A DNA stretch of 64,000 nt from an uncultured Bacteroides sp. (GCA_944320865.1 CALUJC010000001.1:61748-125747), one strand, 5' to 3'. Numbered from the stretch's first letter, positions 7,174 to 16,680 are shown. The notes: generated by a model not told the origin, from the letters alone. A program made the numbers and translations.

Positions 7174-10100
7174 ATTACCCCCCTTGTCCCGCCGTTTCCC
7201 TCCGTCAATACTTGCAACAAGCGGGCATACAAGGGGTTCAGTTGCAGAAGCTCGGGGACGCCCGTCACAAACATCTGCTTCCGGGCGCGGGTCAGGGCCA
7301 CGTTCAGCTTGCGGTCTATCAGCACCCCGTCGTCCTCGGTCATGTTGCCCGACGTTTCCAGCTGGTAAGCCCTGTTCAGGCAGAAGGAATAGATGATGAC
7401 ATCGCGCTCGCTGCCCTGGAAACGTTCCACCGTGTCCACCATCACCCCGGCCAGCGCCTCGATGCCCGTGGCCTCCAGTTCCCGCCTAATCAAGGCCACC
7501 TGGCTGCGGTAAGGCGCTATGACCCCCAAGGTGTATGCCACGTCGAACTGCCCCCCTGCGCTGTATTGCCTGTAGACCGACGCGGCCAGCCGCGCCACCA
7601 GCCGCGCCTCCGAATGGTTCGCCTTGGGCGAGCAGGCCAACGGCTCGGGCTCGGAGGGCAGGAAGGCCACCCGGCAGGTGAGCAGGGCGGCAAACTCGTC
7701 AGCCTCCATCCCCGGCGCCAGTGCCAGGCTTCCCTGCTGGTGGGGCAGCCCCAAAGGCAGCAAGCGGTTGCCGTAGAAGGCTTGGTTGGGAAAGCGGGCC
7801 ACCTCCACATTCATGCGGCCCTGGCGGCACAACATGTCGCAGCAACGCTCGGCCAAGGGCATCACGCTCCCCTCCTCCGCAGCGCGGTGGCGGGAAAGGT
7901 GCCTGTACAGCCGCTCGAACAGCGAATCCTTCAGGTTGAGCAGCCCGATGTCCCGCAGAGCCTCATCCTTCACCTCCGACTGTCCAGAGGGTTGCAGCAC
8001 CACGGCAGGCAGCTGCTTATGGTCGCCTATCAAGACGAACTTGCCGATGGCATCTTTTCCCGACGCATCGCGGGCACACAGCAGGCCGAGCAATTGCGGT
8101 TCCAATATCTGGGTCGCCTCGTCCACCAGAGCCACGTCGAACGTCTTCAACCGGAACAAATCCGTCTTCGACGAAAGCGTGGCCACCGTGCCCACAAACA
8201 CACGGCAACGGGCAATGCGCTCTCTCACGGCCCGGCGGTTGCCACAAGCATCCAGGACGTTCTCTATCAGATAAGGCCGGTAAAGCGGTTCGCAAGCCAG
8301 CTCACTCCCGATGCGGATGAAATCTATGGAAGGCCTGATGCCCGCCAGCATCTTGCAGATTTCATCCACAGCCCGGTTGGTGTACGACAACAGCAGCAAT
8401 TGCCCTCCCCGGCCATAAAAATTCTCCACCATGGCACGCAAGGCCCGCGAAGTCTTCCCCGTTCCCGGAGGGCCTACCAGCAAGAAATAGTCACGTGCCG
8501 CCTCAGCCTTCAACGCTATGCGCGAAAAATCGTCGGCAGCCAAAGCTATACGTCCGTCCAGCGAGGTGTCAAACTCCGGCAAGCGTTGCCCCAGCAACAA
8601 GTCGCGCCTTGCCTGCGTGGCAGTAAGAAAAGCGCCCAAGCCATTATACATGCTGCGGAACGACGTATCCATATAGTCATGCTCAATGGCATAACGGCTA
8701 CCGGCCGGCAACACACCCGCATTTTGCTGGGAGGCACGCAAACGCAAGCGGACAGTATTCCCCGTGAAGCTCTCAATGTTACCCTTAAATACCATCTTGT
8801 TGGTCACATTGTCAGCATCCTTGTTCCTTTCATACAGCACCACCGCATCCCCCTCCCTGAAATTGGGAAGTATGCACACATCTTCTTCCTCAGCCACATC
8901 GGATACGGACAAAACCAGGAAAGGCTTATGCTCATCGGCTGCATGGTTCTGCACGATACAGAGGTCATACAATATTTCACCGGCTTCCCGCTTTTCCTCC
9001 AACGTGGAAAGCCATAAGGACGAAGCTCCGAAGCGTCCCCCATACTCCGCATCACCCGACTTGGCAGTATACATCTCTTTCGTGACAAAGTTATAAAGAG
9101 TGCAGAAATAGGCTGTCTCCAAAGCCGAGAGCGAGTGCAATCGTCCGCACACCTTCTCAATGGAAGGCAATAAATATCGTTTCCATAAGACATTGTCCAA
9201 TCCCTTTTCATTTAACAGAGAAGGAGAAATTGCCTTCAGGAACTCAGCTGTATATTCAGGATTATTCTTCAGTTGAACGGCATATTCATTGGCCACAATC
9301 CGGTTGCGCACATCCATCACCCTCCGCACCATGGCCCACGATGAGCGTGCCGGATACAGCAACGGATAACGGGTATAAAACAAATAGGCTTTCACCCGGC
9401 GATGCTCCATCCCCATGGAGTACTCCAGCACCGCCTGATAAAGCAGCATTTGTACCCGGTTATTCTCCTTAGGTTCAACCTTGCCCCGGATGGCATATTC
9501 ATCCGCTTTGCCGGACTTCATTTCGATAAACGAAGACATATCCCGCTGCATATAGTCCAGACGGCCTTGAAGTCCCAACGCCTCGCAGATGTACGAAGGT
9601 TCAAGCACGGCATCCGCCCTGTCAAGTGCATAGCCCGGAGCCGGGAATACCTCATTTACCGTCTTGCGGATATGTTCAAAATGCAGCTTGCAATCGGCAA
9701 AAAAGGCCGCCTCTTTTTCCGGGTCGAGCAAATCTTCGCAAGCCGCCAGTTCGATGGGATAAGCGCGGAAAGCCTTCCGCATACATGCCAGGTAGTCGGG
9801 AGCTTCCACCGCATGAATCCATTCGTCAAGGAAAAGGTTAGCAATGTTACCCAGCAACAACGGCCGTGTATTATCCGGCGGCTGTAGGCGTGCAAATACA
9901 TAATTCAACGGATGATGGCCATATTCCTTGAAACATTCTGCCAGCGAACTGATGTCTATCAGGTAATCCGGTTCCAGTACAATAAACGATGGGGTAAGCA
10001 CCTCTTCCTCATCGACTGCCACATCCAACAGGTTCAGCTGGGCATGCCGCCACAACACCCGGCACGTTTCCTTAAATTCATCATTAACCTGGGGCACGTT

Positions 10101-10628
10101 ATAATGTACACGCAACAGCCCTTTGTCCACACAGTCCACAGGTTCTACATACAGATAAGTCTCGTCGGCATATTGGAATATCACCCTCATGCGCTTCACC
10201 TGCCGTGCAACCGGCGAGGCAAGCAGATAAGTCGCGTCTTCACGGGGCAACAATGCATACAAATCAGCCGGAATATCTTCACCGGTCAAGCGTTTCATAA
10301 AGAAAGCCAACGTCTTGACATCCCTAAGCAGCTGTTTCCGCTCCGGCTTTACGCGGTGGTTCAATACATCATTGGAGGCCAGGCGGACAGTATGCAGGCG
10401 GTTCTCTTCGGCAAGGGTCAAGCCTATCTTAGAAGCCACGAAGCTGATACGCGCCGACAGGTCGGTCAGCTGCAAGCAGCCTTTGTCACCGCCCAATTGG
10501 GTGCGGCATAAGCGTTCCAACAATTCCCGCAACTGGCGGTAAGCCACATATCCGGATAAAGACTCGTTACGGCACACCGCCCACAGTATGCCGTAACCTT
10601 CTTTTATACCGATATCATTGCACATCAA
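7170..10628 (-). CDS. Dna2-like protein: PD-(D/E)XK nuclease plus superfamily-1 helicase
   Basis: A 1152-residue protein with two recognisable parts. Around residues 350-380 lies a RecB/Dna2-type nuclease signature (GRLDYM followed by FIEMKSGK). From about residue 700 there is a UPF1/DNA2-type helicase: Walker A VGPPGTGKTS (about 719), Walker B ALVDEATQI, motif III GDHKQLPAVV, motif V VDTVERFQGSERDVII and motif VI LNVALTRARKQMF (about 1113). It probably processes DNA ends or RNA-DNA structures in the cytoplasm. The start ATG overlaps the tatC stop by 4 bp (ATGA), so it is the last gene of the tat operon. Its cellular role is not known; it could serve in repair or in defence. Confidence 0.85.
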   Translation of the reverse strand: MMCNDIGIKEGYGILWAVCRNESLSGYVAYRQLRELLERLCRTQLGGDKGCLQLTDLSARISFVASKIGLTLAEENRLHTVRLASNDVLNHRVKPERKQLLRDVKTLAFFMKRLTGEDIPADLYALLPREDATYLLASPVARQVKRMRVIFQYADETYLYVEPVDCVDKGLLRVHYNVPQVNDEFKETCRVLWRHAQLNLLDVAVDEEEVLTPSFIVLEPDYLIDISSLAECFKEYGHHPLNYVFARLQPPDNTRPLLLGNIANLFLDEWIHAVEAPDYLACMRKAFRAYPIELAACEDLLDPEKEAAFFADCKLHFEHIRKTVNEVFPAPGYALDRADAVLEPSYICEALGLQGRLDYMQRDMSSFIEMKSGKADEYAIRGKVEPKENNRVQMLLYQAVLEYSMGMEHRRVKAYLFYTRYPLLYPARSSWAMVRRVMDVRNRIVANEYAVQLKNNPEYTAEFLKAISPSLLNEKGLDNVLWKRYLLPSIEKVCGRLHSLSALETAYFCTLYNFVTKEMYTAKSGDAEYGGRFGASSLWLSTLEEKREAGEILYDLCIVQNHAADEHKPFLVLSVSDVAEEEDVCILPNFREGDAVVLYERNKDADNVTNKMVFKGNIESFTGNTVRLRLRASQQNAGVLPAGSRYAIEHDYMDTSFRSMYNGLGAFLTATQARRDLLLGQRLPEFDTSLDGRIALAADDFSRIALKAEAARDYFLLVGPPGTGKTSRALRAMVENFYGRGGQLLLLSYTNRAVDEICKMLAGIRPSIDFIRIGSELACEPLYRPYLIENVLDACGNRRAVRERIARCRVFVGTVATLSSKTDLFRLKTFDVALVDEATQILEPQLLGLLCARDASGKDAIGKFVLIGDHKQLPAVVLQPSGQSEVKDEALRDIGLLNLKDSLFERLYRHLSRHRAAEEGSVMPLAERCCDMLCRQGRMNVEVARFPNQAFYGNRLLPLGLPHQQGSLALAPGMEADEFAALLTCRVAFLPSEPEPLACSPKANHSEARLVARLAASVYRQYSAGGQFDVAYTLGVIAPYRSQVALIRRELEATGIEALAGVMVDTVERFQGSERDVIIYSFCLNRAYQLETSGNMTEDDGVLIDRKLNVALTRARKQMFVTGVPELLQLNPLYARLLQVLTEGNGGTRGVI

Positions 10629-11452
10629 GCCTCCTCATTTACCTCCTCGTCGTCCGTCGCCTCTTCCCGTTTTTTATCCTTCACCATCAGGATGCTTAAC
10701 TCATAAAGCAGATAAAGCGGAACAGCCACCACGGTCAAGGTAAACGGGTCGCCTGTCGGAGTAATTACGGCAGCAGCTATCACTATCAGTACAGCCGCAT
10801 GCCGACGGTACTTGCGCAAAAAGGTCTTGTTCACAAGTCCTAAGAGAGACAACAGCCAGGTCACCAACGGCAACTCAAAAGCCAGCCCCATGCACAACAC
10901 CAGCATCATGAAATTGTTGATGTAGGAGTTCAAGGAAATCTGGTTCTCGATAACCGCGCTCAACTGGTAAGTGGACAAGAAACGCAAGGTCAGCGGATAC
11001 ACCATGAAATAGCCCAGCAATACACCCAGGAAAAACATGACAGTCCCCAACGTCAATGCCTTCTTCACCCCCTTCACTTCATTGGGATAAAGTGCAGGGC
11101 TGATGAACTTCCACACCTCATAAAACAGGTAAGGAGCCGCCGTCACGACCGACATCCACAACGAAGTAGATATATGAATAAAGAAAGGAGCCGCCAGGTT
11201 GATGTTTATCAGCTTTACATGAAAATCCTGTGTAAAGAAGTCACCCTCCAAATGAAATGTTTCTCCCACCTTCCGTAACAAGTCATAAAACGCGAAATCA
11301 TTCCGGCAAGGTGCCATAATCACCTGGTCGAACAAGTAGGGCATGGCAATAAAGTAGCCTATGGCCAACACGAACCATACGCCCAATACGCGAAACAGCA
11401 CCCGGCGCAATTCATCCAAATGATCCCAAAAGGTCAGTTCTTTTTCGCTCAT
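10625..11452 (-). CDS. tatC: Sec-independent protein translocase TatC
   Basis: A 275-residue integral membrane protein with six predicted membrane segments, the receptor subunit of the twin-arginine translocase that exports folded proteins. The N-terminal motif TFWDHLDELRRVLFRV is the TatC signature, and the later region (PNEVKGVKKALTLGT) also fits. The start is placed at the ATG at 11452 (MSEKELTFWDHL); a longer upstream frame has no family support. It lies in an operon with tatA upstream (128 bp gap holding a hairpin) and the helicase/nuclease downstream (4 bp overlap). No tatB is present, as is usual for Bacteroidetes. Confidence 0.95.
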   Translation of the reverse strand: MSEKELTFWDHLDELRRVLFRVLGVWFVLAIGYFIAMPYLFDQVIMAPCRNDFAFYDLLRKVGETFHLEGDFFTQDFHVKLININLAAPFFIHISTSLWMSVVTAAPYLFYEVWKFISPALYPNEVKGVKKALTLGTVMFFLGVLLGYFMVYPLTLRFLSTYQLSAVIENQISLNSYINNFMMLVLCMGLAFELPLVTWLLSLLGLVNKTFLRKYRRHAAVLIVIAAAVITPTGDPFTLTVVAVPLYLLYELSILMVKDKKREEATDDEEVNEEA

Positions 11453-11512
11453 AACACAATTCGGCACAACAATTATCCCGCAAGACAGGATGCATACGGG
11501 CATATACTTACA

Positions 11513-11548
11513 TGAGGCTGTATCAAGATGAGTTTTGAAACAGCCTCA
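11513..11548. repeat. Hairpin between tatA and tatC
   Basis: Arms 11513-11526 (tgaggctgtatcaa) and 11535-11548 pair at 13 of 14 positions with an 8 nt loop. There is no long T-run. It could stabilise the tatA message or partly attenuate tatC, setting a higher TatA level. This is inferred from position. Confidence 0.65.
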
Positions 11549-11580
11549 CATCTACCATATTATTTTGTTTTGCAAAGACG

Positions 11581-11793
11581 TTATCTATCCTTGGACACGG
11601 GTTCGTCTATCTCGTCCTTTGCCTTGTTTATTTCTTCTTTAGCCTCGTTTACGCCTTCTTTAAAGCTTTTCACTCCTTTTCCCAGCCCTCTCATCAGTTC
11701 AGGAATCTTCTTTCCTCCGAATAATAACAGAATAATCACTGCGATTATAATCCATTCAGTGCCGCTTGGCATTAATAAAAGTAAATTAGTCAT
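11581..11793 (-). CDS. tatA: Twin-arginine translocase subunit TatA
   Basis: A 70-residue protein with one N-terminal membrane helix ([16 protein letters not shown]), the Phe-Gly hinge, the amphipathic stretch [20 protein letters not shown] and a charged C-tail. This is the pore-forming TatA/E type that oligomerises with TatC. It is the first gene of the tat operon, with a complete promoter immediately upstream at 11820-11852. The length is normal for the family in Bacteroidetes. Confidence 0.95.
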   Translation of the reverse strand: MTNLLLLMPSGTEWIIIAVIILLLFGGKKIPELMRGLGKGVKSFKEGVNEAKEEINKAKDEIDEPVSKDR

Positions 11794-11819
11794 AGTTGTA
11801 TTTCAATTAATTTGCGTTG

Positions 11820-11852
11820 CAAAGATAGTATTTATTTTTTAGAAAAAACAAA
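11820..11852 (-). promoter_or_regulatory. Bacteroidetes-type promoter of the tat operon
   Basis: On the minus strand, TTTG (11852-11849) and TATCTTTG (11827-11820) are separated by 21 nt, a full consensus match. The promoter sits 10-40 bp beyond the murF/alr stop codon. Confidence 0.8.
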
Positions 11853-11862
11853 ACAGATAAAA

Positions 11863-14352
11863 TCAATCTTGATAATATATCCGCTTTACCCGTGTCGAAA
11901 CGCTTGTCAATACCTCATAAGGAATGGTCCCCAAAGCATCAGACAGCACCGTTACCGGCAAATGGTCGCCGAATATCTCCACCGAGTCTCCTTCAGTGCA
12001 CTGAATATCAGTTACATCTATCATACAAACATCCATACAGATATTGCCCACATAGGGTGCCTTCTGTCCGTTCACCAGGCAATAGGCAGCTCCATTGCCC
12101 AGATGGCGGTTCAAGCCATCGGCATAACCTATGGGGATGGCGGCAATACGCGACGGGCGGGTTAAATGTCCTTTACGGCTGTAGCCCACCGTTTCATCGG
12201 CAGGAACCTCCCGTATTTGCAGGATGGTGGTGCGCAGCGTACTGACATTGTGCATGACGGCATTAGTAATCGGATTGATGCCATACAGGCCTATGCCCAG
12301 CCGCACCATGTCGAACTGTGCCCCCGGGAAACGCTCTATGCCTGCCGAGTTGCAGATATGCCGCAATATCTTGTGGGAGAAAGCCGCCTGCAATTCACCG
12401 GAAGCCGCTTCAAACGTCTCTATCTGCCGGCGTGTGAAGGCATCAAATACCGAAGAATCGCTACCCGCCAAGTGCGAGAACACCGAGCGGGGAATCACCG
12501 CATTCTGCCCCTTCAGCCGTTCTATAAGCCGGGGCATGTCCTCCGGGGCAAATCCCAAGCGGTGCATTCCCGTGTCCAGCTTGATGTGAATGGGGAAGTT
12601 GGCAATGCCTTCCTTTTCAGCTTCCCGTATCAAGGCCTCCAGCAGGTGGAAGCTATAGACCTCAGGCTCCAGTTTATAGTCGAACATTGTCTTAAAGGCC
12701 GTCATTTCCGGGTTCATTATGAGGATGTCGGCCGTGATGCCCGCCTTGCGCAGTTCAAAACCTTCATCGGCCACCGCCACCGCCAGATAATCCACCCGGT
12801 GTTCCTGCAGGGTTTTCGCTATCTCATACGAACCCGCGCCGTATGCCGAAGCCTTCACCATGCACACCATCTTCGTTTCCGGGTGCAACAAGCCACGGTA
12901 ATAGTTCAAGTTAGCCACCATTGCACCCAGGTTCACCTCCAGAATGGTTTCATGCACCTTTTTCTCCAGCACCTCGGTCAAGGCGTCGAAGCCATATTTA
13001 CGGGCACCTTTTATCAGGATGATTTCATTCTCCAGACAGAGTTTGCCCGTCCCGATGTCCTTCAGCAAAGCAGTCGTATCCGGATAGAATGCCTTTTCCA
13101 TGCCAAAGCGGTCGGCGCAGATAGCCAACTCGCTCCCTACACCAATGATGCGCTCCACCCCCCGGCTATTCACCAATTGGGCCACCTGGCGGTAAAGCGA
13201 ATGGGCGGTCTGCCCCGTTTCAAGGATGTCCGACAATATCAACGTACGCTTCAGCCCCTTGCTCTCCGAGCGCCTGTACATGAAGTCGAGGGCTATGTCA
13301 AGCGAAGCCAAGTCCGAATTATAACTGTCGTTGATGAGCAGGCAACCGTTCTTCCCCTCCTTTACCTCCAGGCGCATAGCCACCGGCTCCAATCGTGCCA
13401 TGCGCTCCGTAATGGCGGCAGGCGGCAGCATCAGGTACACGCATGCGGCAAGGCAATGCAGGGAGTTTTCTATGGAAGCATCGTCTATAAAGGGCAAGGT
13501 GTAGCTATTGTCCATATCCAGGTAGCGGTAAGACACCACCGTACTGTTTTCTCCCTTTTCTATCTTGCTTATGTACAGCGGCCGGTCGGCATCCTTGCAA
13601 CTCCAGGCTATCTCGCGGGCAGGCAACATCGACTTGGCCATGCAGCTGCTGATAAACTCGTCGTCGCCGTTGTAAATCACCACATCGCAATCCTTGAACA
13701 AGGTGAGCTTCTCCATGCACTTCTCTTGCATGGAGAAGAAGTTTTCCTGATGGGCGCCCCCTATGTTGGTCAGGATGCCTATGGTAGGCTTAATGATGTT
13801 CTGCAAGGCACGCATCTCTCCCGGCTCCGAAATGCCGGCCTCAAACACGGCCAACTGGTGTTCCTCCTTCATCTGCCATACAGACAGGGGCACACCTATT
13901 TGCGAATTATAGCTGCGTGGCGAGCGCACCACCGCCTTGTCTGCTGCAAGCAACTGGTGCAGCCACTCCTTCACCACGGTCTTGCCATTACTGCCCGTAA
14001 TGCCTATGACGGGGATGCTGAATTGTTCCCTATGATGCTCCGCCAGCTTTTGAAGCGCTTTCAAGGGCGACGGCACAATCAGGCAATTCACATCCGGCGC
14101 ATTCAAAATTGCGCACACGTCCTCCTTCTTATAGTCTTCCTCGCTCACCACGAAGTTGCGCACCCCGCGCGTATAAAGCTCGGCAACATAGCGGATACCG
14201 TTATTCCGCCGCGTAGGCAAGGCGAAAAATAGCGTTTCTTCCGGAAAGCTCAACGAACGGCTGTCCGTCAGCAGCCAGTCTATCGTGGCAGGCGCGCTCC
14301 CTGTACGGTTCGCGCCTATGGTTTCTGCAATTTCTTCAATTGTATATGACAT
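11863..14352 (-). CDS. Fused MurF ligase and alanine racemase
   Basis: An 829-residue fusion. Residues 1-450 are MurF-like (UDP-MurNAc-tripeptide:D-Ala-D-Ala ligase), with the ATP-binding motif VIGITGSNGKTVVKEWLHQL (about 113-132) and INDSYNSD. Residues 460-829 are an alanine racemase (PLP-dependent), with the Lys motif MVCMVKASAYGAGSYEIAK, the substrate region GLYGINP and the C-terminal YVGNICMDVCMIDVTDI. The protein thus makes D-Ala and adds the dipeptide to the cell-wall precursor. The fusion is common in Bacteroidetes. The start overlaps the upstream GSCFA gene by 37 bp. murF and alr are the two activities. Confidence 0.95.
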   Translation of the reverse strand: MSYTIEEIAETIGANRTGSAPATIDWLLTDSRSLSFPEETLFFALPTRRNNGIRYVAELYTRGVRNFVVSEEDYKKEDVCAILNAPDVNCLIVPSPLKALQKLAEHHREQFSIPVIGITGSNGKTVVKEWLHQLLAADKAVVRSPRSYNSQIGVPLSVWQMKEEHQLAVFEAGISEPGEMRALQNIIKPTIGILTNIGGAHQENFFSMQEKCMEKLTLFKDCDVVIYNGDDEFISSCMAKSMLPAREIAWSCKDADRPLYISKIEKGENSTVVSYRYLDMDNSYTLPFIDDASIENSLHCLAACVYLMLPPAAITERMARLEPVAMRLEVKEGKNGCLLINDSYNSDLASLDIALDFMYRRSESKGLKRTLILSDILETGQTAHSLYRQVAQLVNSRGVERIIGVGSELAICADRFGMEKAFYPDTTALLKDIGTGKLCLENEIILIKGARKYGFDALTEVLEKKVHETILEVNLGAMVANLNYYRGLLHPETKMVCMVKASAYGAGSYEIAKTLQEHRVDYLAVAVADEGFELRKAGITADILIMNPEMTAFKTMFDYKLEPEVYSFHLLEALIREAEKEGIANFPIHIKLDTGMHRLGFAPEDMPRLIERLKGQNAVIPRSVFSHLAGSDSSVFDAFTRRQIETFEAASGELQAAFSHKILRHICNSAGIERFPGAQFDMVRLGIGLYGINPITNAVMHNVSTLRTTILQIREVPADETVGYSRKGHLTRPSRIAAIPIGYADGLNRHLGNGAAYCLVNGQKAPYVGNICMDVCMIDVTDIQCTEGDSVEIFGDHLPVTVLSDALGTIPYEVLTSVSTRVKRIYYQD

Positions 14353-15317
14353 GTCTCTCGTTCTTTTTCGAAGTCTAAGTACGGGTATTTTTCGTTAAGT
14401 CGGTCTATTTTTAACACAATTTGTTCTAAAAAACGCTTATATTCATCCGACTCCGGCCGGAAAGGCTTATGGCATAGCATCTTATGTACATCTTCGCAAG
14501 ATGCCATTATCCCCCTTGATTCGGGAGTGATGATTTCGCAGAAGCGCTGCCACACGTAGTCCACTGCCTTTGTCGAAGGGTGCACCATGTCGTCGGCATA
14601 AAAGCGATAATCGCGCAGCTCGTCCGTCACAATCTCATACGCGGGAAAGTAAAACGCCCGCCCCGGAAAAGCCTTGCATATCTCCTCCACGGCCAACAGC
14701 AACGTTGCTTTGCTGAGCTGACTTTCGTGAAGCCCGTCGCGCAAGTAACGGATAGGGCTGACGGTAAGATACACCTTCAGCCGTGCATTGCGGGCAAACA
14801 GTTCCGCAAACAACGCAGCATATTCCGCCGCAATCTCCTCCACCGACAGCCTGCGCCTCCCGAAGTTCCGCTCCGGCAACTTGTGGCAATTGCCCACCAC
14901 GCGCCCCGTGTCCTTAGCCTCATACACCACCGCCGAGCCGAAGGTTAGCAGCAGGAAGTCCAAGTCGTCCACCTCACCTGCCGCCACCTGCAGACGACCA
15001 TTAATGAGGCGCAACGTCTCTTCCACCGTGTCCGCAGAAAAGTCGCTATGGTGCATCGGGCTATGCCAACAGCCGTTATGCCAGAACAAATCTTCCCGGC
15101 CATACACCTTGCCCTCCATCATCTCCTGCAAAGCCTCTGCTATGGACAGAGGGTTATACAAGATGCCGAAAGGATTGACATCACAACGGAACTTGCTTAT
15201 TTTCAAACGCTCGCCCATAGCCTCGGAAAAGCACGAGCCCAACGACATCAGCACATCGGCATGGGCAATGGCCGGCAAGTCGACAGGCAGGGATACCGGA
15301 GTAAAGAATTCCATCAT
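14316..15317 (-). CDS. GSCFA domain protein
   Basis: A 333-residue protein with the signature LGSCFSEAMGERL (the GSCFxxxxG motif) near residue 26 and NPFGILYNPLSIAEAL. GSCFA proteins resemble SGNH/GDSL hydrolases: Ser in GSCF could be the nucleophile, and DDMVHPSTKAVDYVW near residue 240 holds a likely Asp-x-x-His pair. The substrate is unknown; coupling with murF/alr (37 bp overlap) suggests a link with the cell envelope. No signal peptide is seen, so it is probably cytoplasmic. Start MMEF or MEF; ATG at 15317 is used. Confidence 0.85.
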   Translation of the reverse strand: MMEFFTPVSLPVDLPAIAHADVLMSLGSCFSEAMGERLKISKFRCDVNPFGILYNPLSIAEALQEMMEGKVYGREDLFWHNGCWHSPMHHSDFSADTVEETLRLINGRLQVAAGEVDDLDFLLLTFGSAVVYEAKDTGRVVGNCHKLPERNFGRRRLSVEEIAAEYAALFAELFARNARLKVYLTVSPIRYLRDGLHESQLSKATLLLAVEEICKAFPGRAFYFPAYEIVTDELRDYRFYADDMVHPSTKAVDYVWQRFCEIITPESRGIMASCEDVHKMLCHKPFRPESDEYKRFLEQIVLKIDRLNEKYPYLDFEKERETCHIQLKKLQKP

Positions 15318-15363
15318 AAGTAATCAATCATAGTTTGTTTATGCTATAAAAGTGAATCGGGGA

Positions 15364-15564
15364 TTATTTATATGCACGCAACTCTGCAATAAGAACCTGC
15401 TTGCTGATGAGCCGACCTTCATAAAGAGCAAAAGCTGCATAAACACAATCATTGGCTACAGGGCCGTATACAATGTCATAGTCATGAACATATCCCTTTT
15501 GCATACGGTTAGCCATCACAAAGAAATATGCCTTATCGAGCAAATCTTTATCCATATTCCTCAT
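15364..15564 (-). CDS. Small protein resembling the C-terminal part of DUF3990
   Basis: A 66-residue protein. The stretch YVHDYDIVYGPVANDCVYAA resembles the C-terminal half of DUF3990 proteins, which are normally about 150-170 residues and share an ADP-ribosyltransferase-like fold. The N-terminal half is missing, so this may be a remnant. Against simple decay, a TATATTTG -7 box lies at 15584-15591 on the minus strand, about 20 nt before the ATG, so a short gene could still be expressed. An inner ATG at 15555 is an alternative start. Function unknown. Confidence 0.5.
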   Translation of the reverse strand: MRNMDKDLLDKAYFFVMANRMQKGYVHDYDIVYGPVANDCVYAAFALYEGRLISKQVLIAELRAYK

Positions 15565-15583
15565 ACTTTCCTCGATTTCAGGA

Positions 15584-15591
15584 CAAATATA
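15584..15591 (-). promoter_or_regulatory. -7 box before the small DUF3990-like gene
   Basis: Minus strand TATATTTG, 19 nt before the ATG at 15564. No TTTG is found at the right distance (the nearest is 13 nt away), so the match is partial. The rest of the 15565-15968 gap holds the inverted repeat at 15704-15830 and nothing else recognised. Confidence 0.45.
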
Positions 15592-15703
15592 GCGATTCTT
15601 TCCTCAAATAAAGGGAAGAAGAGAATGAATATTCCCCAATAAGTAACTAATCATATTTAGTTTATACGATAAATGGGAATTTAGCGCGCGCAAGCACATC
15701 CAA

Positions 15704-15830
15704 ATTTTTTAGACGCGGATTGAGCGGATTAGGCGGATTGTTAAAGGGGCTTCGCCCAATTAATCATCCGTATGGTTTAAAAATAAAAAAATAAAATCCG
15801 CTTTATCCGCTCAATCCGCGTCTAAAAAAT
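15704..15830. repeat. 36-bp inverted repeat around a small hairpin
   Basis: Arms 15704-15739 and 15795-15830 match at 34 of 36 positions (attttttagacgcggattga ... and its complement). The 55 bp centre holds a second hairpin (ggggcttcgcccaatt). It lies between the GNAT gene and the small DUF3990-like gene and resembles a MITE or a long bidirectional terminator. Confidence 0.8.
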
Positions 15831-15968
15831 AGTCCGATAAATTATCATTTAATTCCGTACTCTTACTTATTTGTTGTCTTAACAAACCGGAAAAAGAAAG
15901 CCGCCCGCCTCTTGCGGTCGTTTGCAAAGGGCAGGCGGAATAATGGAATCCATCCGAAACGGAGGCGA

Positions 15969-16520
15969 TCACTCCGTGCCGGCTATGTCGTTCAAGTCGA
16001 AGAACAGCAGGCGTGTCGCTTGACCGGCATCGTCTTCATTCAGTGGGATGAAACCGTTTTTCAAGTAGAACGGAATAGCATCGGCGTATGCGTCTACAGT
16101 CAGAAAACGGCATCCCGTCTTATTGTCGGTTATGAAATATCTCTTGATAAATCGGATGAGATTAGAGCCAATGTGCAGGTTCTTGGCTGCGTTGTCCACC
16201 GCCAGCCTGCACAACTTTCCCGCAGGATAGCTTCTCAAACGCTTCTCGTTCACAAAGCGGTGCTTGCGGAAACGGTTGAACTCGGTCTTGCTCTCGAAAT
16301 CGCTTAGCGACACTTTGTCGTTGGCCAAACTGAAATAAGCCAGTACCTTACCGCTCTCGCTATCTTCTACCACGTATGTCACGGCAAGCAATGCCTTGCG
16401 GTACAGCGGTGCCTCTTCCAAGATGAAACTGTTCAAGTCTTCATCGCCGCAATCAAATGAAGCTATATGTTCAGCTGGGCTAAGCTTCCTCACCCTTAGC
16501 TGCTCGTAGTCTATCTTCAT
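15969..16520 (-). CDS. GNAT-family acetyltransferase, possible toxin
   Basis: A 183-residue GCN5-type acetyltransferase. The N-terminal FDCGDEDLNSFILEEA, the core CRLAVDNAAKNLHIGSNLIR (acetyl-CoA loop region, with a weaker than usual Q/RxxGxG/A) and the C-terminal AIPFYLKNGFIPL follow the layout of TacT/AtaT toxins, which acetylate aminoacyl-tRNA. The preceding gene encodes a 66-residue partner and overlaps this one by 41 bp, a typical toxin-antitoxin arrangement. That the protein is a toxin is inferred from this layout; an ordinary metabolic or ribosomal N-acetyltransferase is possible. Confidence 0.7.
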   Translation of the reverse strand: MKIDYEQLRVRKLSPAEHIASFDCGDEDLNSFILEEAPLYRKALLAVTYVVEDSESGKVLAYFSLANDKVSLSDFESKTEFNRFRKHRFVNEKRLRSYPAGKLCRLAVDNAAKNLHIGSNLIRFIKRYFITDNKTGCRFLTVDAYADAIPFYLKNGFIPLNEDDAGQATRLLFFDLNDIAGTE

Positions 16521-16680
16521 ATTTCTTGCCGTTTTCGAACCATTTCATCACAATGTCATAGCTCTTTTTAATCTGATCTATTTCTTCTTGCGGAACAGTC
16601 CGTTTCTGATTCATTCTTACCTCAAACCGTCGGGCATCTTCACCAAACAGTATCGGGGTTTCTTTTATAGGTCTTGCCAT
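16480..16680 (-). CDS. Small partner protein, probable antitoxin of the GNAT gene
   Basis: A 66-residue charged protein starting MARPIKETPILFGEDARRFE, with a helical, Lys/Glu-rich C-terminal half (about 25-66). I do not recognise a named family; the size, charge and 41 bp overlap with the downstream GNAT gene suggest an antitoxin that both represses the operon and neutralises the enzyme. The ATG at 16680 is chosen because MARPIKETP is the natural-looking start; an upstream in-frame start at 16713 would add 11 residues. A complete promoter lies at 16752-16783. Confidence 0.65.
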   Translation of the reverse strand: MARPIKETPILFGEDARRFEVRMNQKRTVPQEEIDQIKKSYDIVMKWFENGKKYEDRLRAAKGEEA

